Assembly (NCBI GenBank): GCA_023401925.1
Contig: JAEXDA010000049.1
Span: 124,001-188,000 of the forward strand
DNA from: Bacillota bacterium
GTDB lineage: Bacteria; Bacillota; UBA4882; UBA8346
DNA length: 64,000 nt
Reading direction: 5' to 3'
Positions within the stretch are counted from its first letter, which is position 1; every line of letters starts with the position of its first letter. Below the pieces are notes generated by a model. The model was not told the DNA's origin and did no database searches. It saw only the letters and a list, made by a program, of their open reading frames with translations. The translations under genes were made by a program, and so were the position numbers. Positions 26,853-35,712 of this stretch are shown piece after piece.

Positions 26853-27458
26853 ATGGTTACCATAGCGGAAGTTGCGGATCACGTCGGGGAATATATCGGG
26901 GAAAAGGCTGGCTTGCAGTCTGAAGTCAAGAAAATTTGTTATGGGATCGAATGCCTGTCCATCATGGCGATAAGCATCGGTTTCATTCTGGCGGTCGGCT
27001 GGTTGGGCGGCGCTTTGCGGGAGACTCTTTGGATAACCTTTGCCGCATTATGGATGAAACACATCATCGGAGGCCCTCACCTTTCCGGTTTTGTAAGATG
27101 CACCGTTTTCAGCGCGTTAATCCTGGCCGGTTCCGGATGGGCATTGAAAACTTTGGGCCTTCCCTCTCCCTGGTGGCTGCTTGCTTTGGCAACCGCAGGA
27201 TGCTGCGCCGTTCTGCTTTATGGTCCGCTGCTGGCGCCGGATTTTGATTTCAATGAACAGCAAATCAAATCCAAAAAACATTTCGGGGTAATCACCCTCG
27301 CATCGCTGAGCCTTTTAAATATCTGGTTTGTCAGTACCTGGTTATCGGCTTTAAATATCGGGGTTTTACTCACAGTTCTGCTCAGAACACCGGCCGGTGT
27401 CTGGATAGTCCACAGGTTGGAACAGATTACCAAAGGAAAGGAGGCGCAATCCGTATGA
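26853..27458 (+). CDS. agrB: AgrB-family autoinducer peptide-processing protease
   Basis: A 201-aa membrane Cys protease that trims and cyclises the AgrD precursor. GGPHLSGFVRC supplies catalytic His76 and Cys83 with the AgrB spacing of seven. Four to six membrane helices follow and flank this motif. ATG 26853 has AGGTG 8 nt upstream. The stop overlaps the AgrD start (ATGA), which ensures coupled synthesis of enzyme and substrate. Confidence 0.92.
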   Translation: MVTIAEVADHVGEYIGEKAGLQSEVKKICYGIECLSIMAISIGFILAVGWLGGALRETLWITFAALWMKHIIGGPHLSGFVRCTVFSALILAGSGWALKTLGLPSPWWLLALATAGCCAVLLYGPLLAPDFDFNEQQIKSKKHFGVITLASLSLLNIWFVSTWLSALNIGVLLTVLLRTPAGVWIVHRLEQITKGKEAQSV

Positions 27459-27562
27459 AAAGAGTATATTTATTATTAGCCGCAGTCGCTACATTGGCTG
27501 CTTCCCTTAGCGCGGCCTTTGCTTGCCAAAGTTTATCTTATCAACCAAAAATGAGGAAATAA
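27455..27562 (+). CDS. agrD: AgrD-like cyclic lactone/thiolactone autoinducer precursor
   Basis: This 35-aa peptide was found from its position and sequence. It has a basic start (MKRV), a hydrophobic helix rich in Ala/Leu (residues 5-23), then Ala-Cys24 followed by QSLSYQPKMRK. A Cys just after the helix and a Tyr-Gln-Pro tail are typical of cyclic lactone autoinducer peptides of Firmicutes. AAAGGAGG lies 10 nt upstream and the start overlaps agrB. Cys24 would form the thiolactone ring with a downstream carboxyl; the exact ring boundary is unclear. Confidence 0.88.
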   Translation: MKRVYLLLAAVATLAASLSAAFACQSLSYQPKMRK

Positions 27563-27598
27563 TTAATGAATGTTTTCATTTGTAGAGATTTTTTATCG

Positions 27599-27632
27599 CC
27601 AAGGTATTTTTGATATACCTTGGTATTTTTTT
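27599..27632 (+). terminator. Terminator after agrBD
   Basis: CCAAGGTAT and ATACCTTGG form a perfect 9-bp stem, followed by TATTTTTTTG. It separates agrBD transcription from the receptor genes. Confidence 0.85.
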
Positions 27633-27633
27633 G

Positions 27634-27642
27634 TGTTATAAT
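27634..27642 (+). promoter_or_regulatory. Extended -10 promoter element after agrBD terminator
   Basis: TGTTATAAT, an extended -10 (TGnTATAAT), immediately follows the terminator T-run. The transcript would have a ~180-nt leader before the first membrane-protein gene. No good -35 is seen. Confidence 0.4.
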
Positions 27643-27829
27643 ATTTGCATAGAATTACTTTTCTTCACAATTTTAAAATATTTTCTAAATGAACCGCAAA
27701 ATATCAAGAATCGGTATTTATAGTTGATTCTTTAGTTGTTTGTAATGATCCCTTTTTTAAATACAGCGACGCAAGCGCATTCAAACCTCCATTATGCAAT
27801 ATAGAATATCTCTCCGGAGTGTGGAAAAA

Positions 27830-28324
27830 ATGAAAGATCTCTTTCTAACTCTGTTGACCTGCCTGATGTTTTATATGACTTTTTTCATCCATTACCAGCT
27901 GGAATCGGCCTTTATTGATCGTTTCCCATCCCTAAAACAGGCCCAGCTCCCGGTCCTAACCATCTCTGCGCTTGCCTACATCTCCAAAATTTGCTTGGAA
28001 GCCTCCGCTCCCGTGCACACCGTGGTGGTGGTGATTATTTGCGCTGGGGTACTTTGGTTGTTTAATCCAATCGATTGGGTACTCAGCTTAATCGGCTCCT
28101 TGCTGACCATTATCATTGTAACTCTGGGGAGCATGATTTTGGCTTGCCCGCTCTTCCTCAAACTGGGTTATGCGATTCCGCCAAACTTTAGTGGGTATTC
28201 ATGGTACTCATGGACGCTTTTAAATCTGCTGGAACTGGTGGCCCCAACATTGGTTTTGGTTATTCTAAAAGTCAGCAAATTCTCCTTGCTGAAATATCTT
28301 CAAGATTATACGGCGAAAACATAA
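27830..28324 (+). CDS. Polytopic membrane protein, Agr locus (paralog 1)
   Basis: A 164-aa protein from ATG 27830 with about five hydrophobic segments and few soluble residues. It is clearly a paralog of the 158-aa protein encoded next (shared ASAPVHT, LSLIGSLL, TLGSM, LACP, LLNLLELV and KFSLLKY). I recognise no named domain. Sitting between AgrD and a histidine kinase that lacks the usual multi-helix AgrC sensor, it could be a separate receptor subunit, an immunity-like protein or an exporter subunit. Confidence 0.75.
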   Translation: MKDLFLTLLTCLMFYMTFFIHYQLESAFIDRFPSLKQAQLPVLTISALAYISKICLEASAPVHTVVVVIICAGVLWLFNPIDWVLSLIGSLLTIIIVTLGSMILACPLFLKLGYAIPPNFSGYSWYSWTLLNLLELVAPTLVLVILKVSKFSLLKYLQDYTAKT

Positions 28325-28457
28325 TTTTTACGGGATTTCATGGGTTGCCAATTTTGATGTCGTTTCATTATTTTTTTACTTTATTCGGAAGAAAACCCTG
28401 GGACGGTTTGGCTAAAAAATAATTTGGATCAAAAAGCGTAATATTCCCTGATTTTTA

Positions 28458-28466
28458 TGTTATAAT
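28458..28466 (+). promoter_or_regulatory. Extended -10 promoter of second membrane-protein gene
   Basis: TGTTATAAT, the same extended -10 as at 27634, lies 54 nt before the next ATG. No clear -35 hexamer is present. The two paralogs thus seem to have matching separate promoters. Confidence 0.5.
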
Positions 28467-28520
28467 TTTCTATGAGCTTGGTTTTAGGCTTATAGAACAC
28501 TTATAAGGAGCTGAGAGTAG

Positions 28521-28997
28521 ATGCAAGATCCCTATTTGATGCTTATAACTTTTTTGTTGGCTTATTTTGCTTTTTTTATTAGTTACCAGTTAGCTTTGGC
28601 CTTTATTGGAGTTTCCCTGCCGGTAAAAAGGATTCTCTTACCGATCCTGCTTTTTTCGGCAATCGCTTGTGTTTCCAAACTTATCCTGAACGCCTCCGCT
28701 CCCGTCCATACCATCGTGCTAGTAATAGCCTGTGCAGCGTTATTGTTCTTTTTAAACAAAATCGATATTACGTTGAGTCTTATCGGTTCTTTACTGTCTT
28801 TTACCACGTTAACGCTGGGGAGTATGCTCTTGGCCTGCCCGATCTTCACCCACTTGGGTTATGTTATTCCTTCAAAATTTTCCGGGACGAACTGGATGGT
28901 TTTAAATCTGCTGGAACTCGTGGTTCCGGCGCTTGTATTGATTATCTTAAAAGCAACCAAATTTTCCCTGATGAAATATATTCCGATTACCAAATAG
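28521..28997 (+). CDS. Polytopic membrane protein, Agr locus (paralog 2)
   Basis: A 158-aa protein with about five transmembrane helices, paralogous to the preceding gene along its whole length. It is followed at 15 bp by the histidine kinase, so the two are cotranscribed. The ATG has AAGGAG about 12 nt upstream. Function is unknown; the close link with the kinase suggests that it provides the membrane sensor part missing from that kinase. Confidence 0.78.
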   Translation: MQDPYLMLITFLLAYFAFFISYQLALAFIGVSLPVKRILLPILLFSAIACVSKLILNASAPVHTIVLVIACAALLFFLNKIDITLSLIGSLLSFTTLTLGSMLLACPIFTHLGYVIPSKFSGTNWMVLNLLELVVPALVLIILKATKFSLMKYIPITK

Positions 28998-29011
28998 GTG
29001 TGTGATATTAA

Positions 29012-29905
29012 TTGAAACACTCTTACCTATTGCATTCTTTCCTTTATGCTTTGTTGGCTATTTTTTTGCTGTTGATTCTGGAAATGAATCTCTTTGATAT
29101 GCTTCATAAAACGGTTACTATTTTTGTAGCCGGAATTACTGTCGCCATTCTAATCCTATGGATCTTAAACCTCCGTTCCTTTTATAAATTCACGGTTGAA
29201 CTGAATAAGGAATCCATGGTTCAGGAAATCGACCACTTGCAACTGGAAGAAAGCCAGAAACTGATCCAAACCCTTAGTTCCCAGCGGCATGATTTTAAAA
29301 ATCAACTTCAGGTTATCCGGATGTTGGCCCAAATGAACCGGAGCCAGGAAGTGCTCAAATTCATTGATGAGTACAATGCCTCCTTGGATTCATCCAGCTC
29401 CTTGTACCTGAACATCAACAATCCGACCATTTCCGCGATGTTGCTGGTTTTTTCCACCCAATGCAAAGCGAAAAATCTGCAATTTCTGGTCGATTGCGAT
29501 GCCGACTTTACGGATTTCAAAATTTCCATGGTCGCCATTACCCGGGTATTGGGAAATATCATCCGCAACGCCATTGAGATCCTAGAAGGAGAGCAGGCTT
29601 CCCCCCGGACTATCCAGGTAACCATCTGGGAAACGGAAGACTGTTACCATTTCACCATTTGGAATAACGGGCCGCCTATCCCGGACGAAATCCAGCCGAT
29701 GATTTTTACCGCCGGATTTTCGACCAAAAACAGCTCAGGCCTTGGTTTAGCGATTGTCAAACAACTGCTCGGAGAAATGCGGGGCCAAATCACCGTTCAA
29801 AGCGCTCCCGGCCAAGGCACCGAATTTAAAGTCGTCATCCCGAAAAACGTCCCCCTGGTATTCCTCCCCAAACAAGCGGAAATTAGTCAAAAAGCCGGGT
29901 TCTAA
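29012..29905 (+). CDS. GHKL-type sensor histidine kinase (AgrC-like catalytic part)
   Basis: A 297-aa kinase with only two N-terminal membrane helices (about residues 8-25 and 34-54), a short coiled linker, then the H-box SSQRHDFKNQLQV with His93, the N-box LGNIIRNAIEI and the G-box GFSTKNSSGLGLAIVKQ. RHDFKNQL is the AgrC/NatK-type phospho-acceptor. Normal AgrC proteins have six or seven helices in about 200 aa before the H-box; here that part is missing and may be supplied by the two upstream membrane proteins. No response regulator is adjacent. The start is TTG with a modest AGGTG site. Confidence 0.88.
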   Translation: MKHSYLLHSFLYALLAIFLLLILEMNLFDMLHKTVTIFVAGITVAILILWILNLRSFYKFTVELNKESMVQEIDHLQLEESQKLIQTLSSQRHDFKNQLQVIRMLAQMNRSQEVLKFIDEYNASLDSSSSLYLNINNPTISAMLLVFSTQCKAKNLQFLVDCDADFTDFKISMVAITRVLGNIIRNAIEILEGEQASPRTIQVTIWETEDCYHFTIWNNGPPIPDEIQPMIFTAGFSTKNSSGLGLAIVKQLLGEMRGQITVQSAPGQGTEFKVVIPKNVPLVFLPKQAEISQKAGF

Positions 29906-29989
29906 AAAGCAGTTGACAAATCCTCAAGAATCGCATATATTATTGCTAATCAAATATTCATAGAAGATCGCCCCAAAGACATTGAAGGG

Positions 29990-30238
29990 AATAAGACATA
30001 AAATAAAAGCCCTAGAGAGCCGGTGGTTGGTGCAAACCGGTGCCTTCGTTTTATGTGAATAGCTCATCCCGGAGTTGCCCGCTTGAAAGATTTAGAGCGG
30101 GACGTTTTGGCAACGTTACAGGTCAGCGCCTTGTTGGAGGCTGCGTAAAGGGTTGCGTATAGGCGTAACCGAATTAGGGTGGTACCGCGTGGAGAATAAT
30201 CTCCTCGCCCCTTGTGTTTGTGGGGCGAGGATTTTTTG
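29990..30238 (+). promoter_or_regulatory. T-box leader (leucine specifier) of leuA
   Basis: The T-box sequence AGGGTGGTACCGCG is at 30176-30189. Stem I elements (AGAGAGCCGGTGG and GGTGCAAACCGG) lie near 30012-30040. CTC at 30063-30065, in TAGCTCATCC, is the likely leucine specifier codon. The terminator CCTCGCCCC/GGGGCGAGG plus T-run is at 30203-30236. Uncharged tRNA-Leu would favour the antiterminator and switch on leucine synthesis. Confidence 0.93.
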
Positions 30239-30275
30239 TGTCTGTTTGGTTAATATGATTCAGGAGGAAACAGAT

Positions 30276-31955
30276 ATGAAAAAAGCGTTTGAAAAGTACC
30301 TTCCCTTTCCCGGAGTCCCTCTGGCAAACCGCGAGTGGCCTTCCCGCATCATAGAAAAATCTCCCATCTGGTGCAGCGTCGACTTGCGCGATGGAAACCA
30401 AGCCCTGGTCGATCCGATGAATCTGGAAGAAAAATTACTATTATTCAAGACCTTGGTCCAAATCGGGTTTAAAGAGATCGAAGTAGGTTTCCCCTCAGCT
30501 TCTGAAACGGAATATGAAATCCTAAGAGCTTTAATCGAAGGCGGCCATATTCCCGATGACGTTACGATCCAGGTTTTGGTTCAAGCCAGAGAACATCTAA
30601 TTGAAAAAACCTTTGAGGCTATCCACGGCGCTAAAAATGTAATCTTTCATTTTTATAATTCCACTTCGACCTTACAACGGAAAGTGGTCTTCAAAAAAGA
30701 CATGGCAGGTATCATCGAAATTGCTGTCAACGCCGGGAAATTAATCGCTGAGTTATCGAAAAAGGTTGACCCGCAAACCCATCTCCGTTATGAGTACTCC
30801 CCGGAAAGCTTCTCCGGTACTGAAATGGATAATGCCGTGGCCATCTGTTCCCGGGTCATGGAGACCTTGGGCGCTTCACCCCAAAACCGGGTTATCCTCA
30901 ATCTGCCATCGACTGTGGAGTGCAGTACACCCAATGGTTATGCCGATCAGATCGAATATTTTTGCAAACATTTACCGAGTCGCCAAAATGCCATCATCAG
31001 CCTGCATCCTCACAATGACCGCGGCACCGGAGTCGCGGCAGCCGAATTGGGATTGCTGGCTGGCGCTGAGCGAGTGGAAGGTTCTCTTTTTGGCAACGGT
31101 GAAAGGACCGGAAATGTTGATATTGTGACGTTGGCGCTTAATATGCATACTCAAGGCATCGACCCCGGGCTGGATTTTAGCAAAATTCCGGAACTCCGGG
31201 AAATCTACGAAAGCGTTACCAAGATGAGGGTCCATGAGCGTCACCCTTATGGCGGCGACCTTGTATTTACCGCTTTTTCCGGTTCCCATCAGGATGCCAT
31301 CAACAAAGGAATGGATTATATGCACACCTCGGACACGGGATATTGGGAAGTCCCTTACCTACCTATCAATCCCGCCGATATCGGCCGGGAATACGAACCC
31401 ATTATCCGCATTAACAGCCAGTCCGGAAAAGGCGGCGCCGCTTATATCCTGCAATCGGTTTATGGTTACAATATGCCCAAGGCCATGCACCCGGAATTCG
31501 GGGCGATTGTTAAAGCGGCTTGCGATAAAGCGGGTACTGAATTATCTTCACAATGTATATATGACTTGTTTAAGTCCGAATACCTGGATTTGGAGTACCC
31601 ATTTTCTTTGAAAACATACCATGTCTCTCACCAATCGGGAAACGGTTCTCCGGCAGGCGTCTTTTTCAGCGGCGTCATTAAGTTCCAAAATGAGGATCAT
31701 ACGATTGAAAGCCGGGGGAATGGACCCATTGACGCCTTTTTCAATGCCCTCAAAAATTTCGGAATCGGCGATTACCATCTGGTATCCTATGATGAACAAG
31801 CCGTTTCCTCCGGATCGGACTCCAAAGCATTGGCATTTATCCAGCTTAAAAATAAAACGGGAGTTTCTGTTTTTGGAGCCGGAATCGACGAGGATACCAG
31901 CGTAGCCTCGATCAAAGCCGTACTTTCCGCCATCAATAGGGCAAACCGGAACTAA
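30276..31955 (+). CDS. leuA: 2-isopropylmalate synthase
   Basis: First committed step of leucine synthesis, joining acetyl-CoA and 2-ketoisovalerate. The start at ATG 30276 (AGGAGG 8 nt upstream) gives 559 aa, the long LeuA form seen in yeast and actinobacteria. SVDLRDGNQALVDPM is the HMG-CoA lyase-like metal site, ISLHPHNDRGTGVAAAELG and GNGERTGNVDI follow, and the C-terminal ~130 aa form the leucine-binding regulatory domain. Upstream in-frame codons belong to the T-box. No other leu genes follow. Confidence 0.95.
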   Translation: MKKAFEKYLPFPGVPLANREWPSRIIEKSPIWCSVDLRDGNQALVDPMNLEEKLLLFKTLVQIGFKEIEVGFPSASETEYEILRALIEGGHIPDDVTIQVLVQAREHLIEKTFEAIHGAKNVIFHFYNSTSTLQRKVVFKKDMAGIIEIAVNAGKLIAELSKKVDPQTHLRYEYSPESFSGTEMDNAVAICSRVMETLGASPQNRVILNLPSTVECSTPNGYADQIEYFCKHLPSRQNAIISLHPHNDRGTGVAAAELGLLAGAERVEGSLFGNGERTGNVDIVTLALNMHTQGIDPGLDFSKIPELREIYESVTKMRVHERHPYGGDLVFTAFSGSHQDAINKGMDYMHTSDTGYWEVPYLPINPADIGREYEPIIRINSQSGKGGAAYILQSVYGYNMPKAMHPEFGAIVKAACDKAGTELSSQCIYDLFKSEYLDLEYPFSLKTYHVSHQSGNGSPAGVFFSGVIKFQNEDHTIESRGNGPIDAFFNALKNFGIGDYHLVSYDEQAVSSGSDSKALAFIQLKNKTGVSVFGAGIDEDTSVASIKAVLSAINRANRN

Positions 31956-32003
31956 AAGGCGTTTTGCGTCCTCCTATTCGTGAAGAAGGGAAGCTTTTTG
32001 AAA

Positions 32004-32051
32004 AAAGGAACCCATGAAGGATTTTTCATTGTTCCTTTCATGGGTTCCTTT
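32004..32051. terminator. Bidirectional terminator between leuA and murI
   Basis: A 15-bp perfect stem AAAGGAACCCATGAA/TTCATGGGTTCCTTT with an 18-nt loop lies between convergent genes. It has short T-tracts on both sides. Confidence 0.75.
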
Positions 32052-32114
32052 CAATTTTTCATCCAAAGCGCCTTATCCTTCATTCTCGCTATCAAGGCAA
32101 AACGGGTATGGAAA

Positions 32115-32915
32115 TTATACAGTAGCTTTCTTTGCCTGAATCCGGGAGTCACCCCATAGTTTACCCATCACAGCGGTAACTGATGCGGGATCTCCGCTGG
32201 TATAAAAAGTTTCCCGCCCGGGAGCCGGACGGGTGGTCATCAAATCCGCCAGTTTTAACACCCGTTCCGTTTGCTTGGCGACAGCAACTCCAGTATCTAA
32301 TATTGTGACATCAGGGCCGCAAATCTTTCGGGCAACCGGTATTAAAAATGGGTAATGAGTGCAGCCGAGTACCAGTGTATCGATTCCCTTGGCTAAAAGG
32401 GGCTCCAAATATTGTCTTAATATTCTTTCTGTTTCAGGAGTCTCGATTTTACCGGATTCAACAATCTCTACCAAGCCAGGGCCCGGCTGAGTATAAACCT
32501 CTACTCCGGTTGCATATTTTTCTACTAGAATTGAAAATCGTTCACCATTCAAAGTCAAATTGGTTGCCAAAACTCCTATTTTCCCATTACGAGTCACTTC
32601 ATGGGCCGGTTTAATAGCCGGTTCCACCCCAACCACCGGTATTTGTTTGTATTTAACCCGGACTTGGTCAAGTCCGGCTACGCAAGCCGAATTACAAGCT
32701 ACAATGATTAATTTTGCTCCCAGGGAGACTAAAAAATCGGTAATTTCCAATGAACGTTGCCGAATTTCTTCCACAGGTTTCACTCCGTAAGGGCAATGGG
32801 CCGAGTCGGCTAAATAAATGAGATCCTCCGCCGGAAGCAACCGCCTTACTTCACGTAATATCGAAAGCCCTCCCACCCCTGAATCAAATGCCCCTATAGG
32901 CCCATTTTTTGACAA
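32115..32915 (-). CDS. murI: Glutamate racemase
   Basis: Makes D-glutamate for peptidoglycan. The 266-aa protein has GAFDSGVGGLSILREV at the N-terminus, DSAHCPYG, the first catalytic Cys in VACNSACVA and the second in LGCTHYPFL. The first site has Ser-Ala-Cys after Asn where most MurI have Thr-Ala, a conservative change. It is followed in the opposite direction by wall-synthesis genes. Confidence 0.94.
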   Translation of the reverse strand: MSKNGPIGAFDSGVGGLSILREVRRLLPAEDLIYLADSAHCPYGVKPVEEIRQRSLEITDFLVSLGAKLIIVACNSACVAGLDQVRVKYKQIPVVGVEPAIKPAHEVTRNGKIGVLATNLTLNGERFSILVEKYATGVEVYTQPGPGLVEIVESGKIETPETERILRQYLEPLLAKGIDTLVLGCTHYPFLIPVARKICGPDVTILDTGVAVAKQTERVLKLADLMTTRPAPGRETFYTSGDPASVTAVMGKLWGDSRIQAKKATV

Positions 32916-33128
32916 CTCAAACCACCTCGATAATTGATTGACGTTGATTCCCTTGTTCCGGAAGATACCGGGTTTTCTGTGTTAGTTGCCGGATTTATGT
33001 TAAAAGATTCTCGCCGCCTTTTAATAATCCTTCATTCAAACTATATCTTATCCAACATCTTTCGATTTCTCATAAAAGTGAATGATGGGGACATATTAAT
33101 GAAGTAAAACCTTTGCGAGGAAAATTTA

Positions 33129-35264
33129 GTGGTATTTTTGTGGCAAACGTTCCGGAACTGGGTCAGGGTTAATTTAAATGGACCCTATATATTTCTTTCG
33201 ATGCTTCTCCTTTTTCTGGGAGGATTGTTGCTGGCTATTTATCTGCCTTTGCCGTCTCCCAAAATGCCCTTAGCTTCCGAGGTATACGACCAGAATCGTC
33301 ATTTCGTCACCACTTTCTTTATCCAGAACCGAAGTCCGGTTAGTCTGGATGAAGTGCCGCCCTTCCTGATTAACGCGATATTGGCTGTGGAAGATCATCG
33401 CTTTTTTCAACATCATGGTATCAATCCGGGAAGAATTGTCAAAGCATTGTTTTATGATATTATGCATCGCAGTTTAGAGCAGGGCGCCAGTACGATTACC
33501 CAGCAACTCGCTAAAAATGCTTATCTTGATCAAAAGCGGACCTTTCTTCGCAAATTTAAAGAATTATTTTATACCGTTAAATTAGAACTCCAGTTGCCGA
33601 AGAATAAAATTCTGGAACTCTATCTCAATCAAATTTATTTCGGTCACGGGGCCTATGGATTGAAAATCGCCGCCCAAACCTATTTTGGAAAAAATTTGGA
33701 TCAACTGACCCCACCGGAAATGGCTCTCCTAGCAGGGTTACCCAAAGGGCCGGCTTACTATTCGCCTTATTTCCATCCCGAGGCCAGCAAGAGACGAATC
33801 GTTGCAGTTTTGCAGCGGATGAGAGAATGTAACTTTATATCAAAGGATCAGCTTGATCATTACCGCCTAATGCCGCTTCATTTGCCGGGTATCGTAAATA
33901 AGACACCACCGGCTCCTTATTTTCTCGATCTTCTCCAAGATGAATTCAGCCGGATATTTCCTAAAGAGCCGGGTTTGATTTATAAAGCCGGTTTTATTAT
34001 CGAGTCCACTTTGGATATGGAGATGCAAAAAAAGGCAGAACACTCCATGGTAAATGGTTTGCCTAAATTATTTCACGATAAGCAAGGTCTGCTACAGCCT
34101 CAAGGGGCATTGATTGCAATCGACTCCCAAACTGGATTTATCCGGGCCTTAGTAGGCGGTATGGATTCTACAAAATCTCAATTTAACCGGGCGACACAAG
34201 CTCATCGCCAACCGGGATCATCGTTCAAACCAATTTTATATGCCGCTGCTTTAAGCCAAGGATACACATTGGCCAATCAGGTTGATTGCAGTCCGGTAAC
34301 CTATCAGATCGGGCGGCAGATCTACCGGCCGACCGACGATAATGACGAGGGACGCTCCGGGCTTTTATCCCTGCGTCAAGCTTTAGCGTCTTCCAGTAAC
34401 GTGGTGGCGGTCAAACTACTGTACCAAATCGGAGCCTCCAAAGTTATTGCTCTTGCGAAGAAACTTGGGATTTCCTCTACTTTACCCCCCCTACTGTCAT
34501 TAGCCCTGGGTTCCGGGGAAGTCACACCCCTGGAGCTGGCCGGTTCTTACCTGCCCTTTGCCAATGGCGGCAAAAAGTTGATTCCCACCACCATAAGGCG
34601 AATTTTAGATCGGGAAGGCCGGGTACTTTATCAGGCTCCTACAGAACATTCCACAGTCATCGATCCCGGAGTGGCTTATTTGGTGACGCAGGCTTTAGGC
34701 GGCGTTTTGCGCAAAGGGGGAACAGCAGCCAATGTCGAAGGCGTGATCAACCGGCCGGTAGCAGGTAAAACAGGAACGACTGAAGAAAATAGAGATGCCT
34801 GGTTTGTTGGTTACACTCCGGACCTATTAACTTGTGTCTACGTCGGCTGCGATCATAACGAGCGTTCATTACCAGGAGCCGCCAATCAAATAGCTGCTCC
34901 CATTTGGGCCAATTTTATGACTGAGGCTTTACGAAATAAACCACCTCTTGACTTTACGATTCCCAGCAATGTCGTTCCAATGGACATTTGTGCCGAGACA
35001 GGGGCAAAAGCCACTGTTTTTTGCCCTAAACGGACTGAGTATTTTTTAACAGGGACTGAACCGACAGAATATTGTCAAAAACACCGGTTCCTCAGCATCC
35101 AAGTATGTAAGCGTTCGGGCCTTTTACCCGGCCCATATTGCAGGGAATTAGAAGTACGACAATTTTTGCTTGGGAAACAACCCACGGAAATCTGCGATTT
35201 ATGTGGCAAGCATTCCCGTTTCTTTGATTGGTTGCGACGAATATTTCATTCAAAAGCTCCGTAA
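33129..35264 (+). CDS. Class A penicillin-binding protein (PBP1A-like)
   Basis: Bifunctional peptidoglycan synthase of 711 aa: one membrane anchor (residues 15-38), a GT51 glycosyltransferase domain (AVEDHRFFQHHGINPGRI with catalytic Glu, QGASTITQQLAKN, KELFYTVKLE) and a transpeptidase domain (RQPGSSFKPILY with SxxK Ser, SSSNVVAV for SxN, KTGTT for KTG). The C-terminal ~90 aa carry paired Cys residues (CAETGAKATVFC, CDLCGKH). The start is GTG with GAGG 8 nt upstream. Confidence 0.95.
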   Translation: MVFLWQTFRNWVRVNLNGPYIFLSMLLLFLGGLLLAIYLPLPSPKMPLASEVYDQNRHFVTTFFIQNRSPVSLDEVPPFLINAILAVEDHRFFQHHGINPGRIVKALFYDIMHRSLEQGASTITQQLAKNAYLDQKRTFLRKFKELFYTVKLELQLPKNKILELYLNQIYFGHGAYGLKIAAQTYFGKNLDQLTPPEMALLAGLPKGPAYYSPYFHPEASKRRIVAVLQRMRECNFISKDQLDHYRLMPLHLPGIVNKTPPAPYFLDLLQDEFSRIFPKEPGLIYKAGFIIESTLDMEMQKKAEHSMVNGLPKLFHDKQGLLQPQGALIAIDSQTGFIRALVGGMDSTKSQFNRATQAHRQPGSSFKPILYAAALSQGYTLANQVDCSPVTYQIGRQIYRPTDDNDEGRSGLLSLRQALASSSNVVAVKLLYQIGASKVIALAKKLGISSTLPPLLSLALGSGEVTPLELAGSYLPFANGGKKLIPTTIRRILDREGRVLYQAPTEHSTVIDPGVAYLVTQALGGVLRKGGTAANVEGVINRPVAGKTGTTEENRDAWFVGYTPDLLTCVYVGCDHNERSLPGAANQIAAPIWANFMTEALRNKPPLDFTIPSNVVPMDICAETGAKATVFCPKRTEYFLTGTEPTEYCQKHRFLSIQVCKRSGLLPGPYCRELEVRQFLLGKQPTEICDLCGKHSRFFDWLRRIFHSKAP

Positions 35265-35328
35265 TTCTAAATCTTTTGCGACATCCCCCTTCCCGGATCG
35301 GCCTCCGATGAATATATTATATATTATA

Positions 35329-35346
35329 CCGATCCGGCCGGATCGG
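35329..35346. promoter_or_regulatory. 18-bp perfect palindrome upstream of 104-aa gene
   Basis: CCGATCCGG joined to its exact inverse, just after an AT-rich ATATATTATATATTATA stretch and 52 bp before the next start. It could be an operator or a weak terminator of the PBP gene. Confidence 0.4.
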
Positions 35347-35397
35347 ATTTGAATCAACCCGTTCTGTTGATATAAGCCAATCCGGGAGGAATGAAAC

Positions 35398-35712
35398 TTG
35401 GCGCTGGCGAAAAAGATTCCTATCGATGAGTTAGCCTTGTTATGGGTTTCCACCATGATTTACTACACTAAAAAAATTCCGCATCGGATTGCTGCCGATC
35501 CTTACCTGACCCAAAAAATTGAGTCCGATTTATCTCAGTTCCGGGCCATCGCTTATCACCTGGAAATGTTATTTTGCACCCGCCCTTCCGGTTCTTGGGC
35601 CAAATATGTCTGGCGCCAAAATTTCGCCTTCTATCTATCCCAAATCATTCACCGTTCCCAGCTCTTTTTTCAGCATCTCGGCTCCCTACCCCATTCAACA
35701 GCCGAAGACTAA
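35398..35712 (+). CDS. Hypothetical 104-aa protein
   Basis: Starts at TTG with GGGAGG about 9 nt upstream. The product is helical and basic with several Tyr/Trp, and it shows no signal peptide and no motif I recognise. It follows the PBP gene by 133 bp and could be cotranscribed. Frame-specific composition and a good ribosome binding site argue that it is real. Confidence 0.55.
   Translation: MALAKKIPIDELALLWVSTMIYYTKKIPHRIAADPYLTQKIESDLSQFRAIAYHLEMLFCTRPSGSWAKYVWRQNFAFYLSQIIHRSQLFFQHLGSLPHSTAED

Noticed and set aside
30153..30275. In-frame N-terminal extension of LeuA
   Set aside because: These bases form the T-box antiterminator and terminator; AGGAGG precedes the ATG at 30276.
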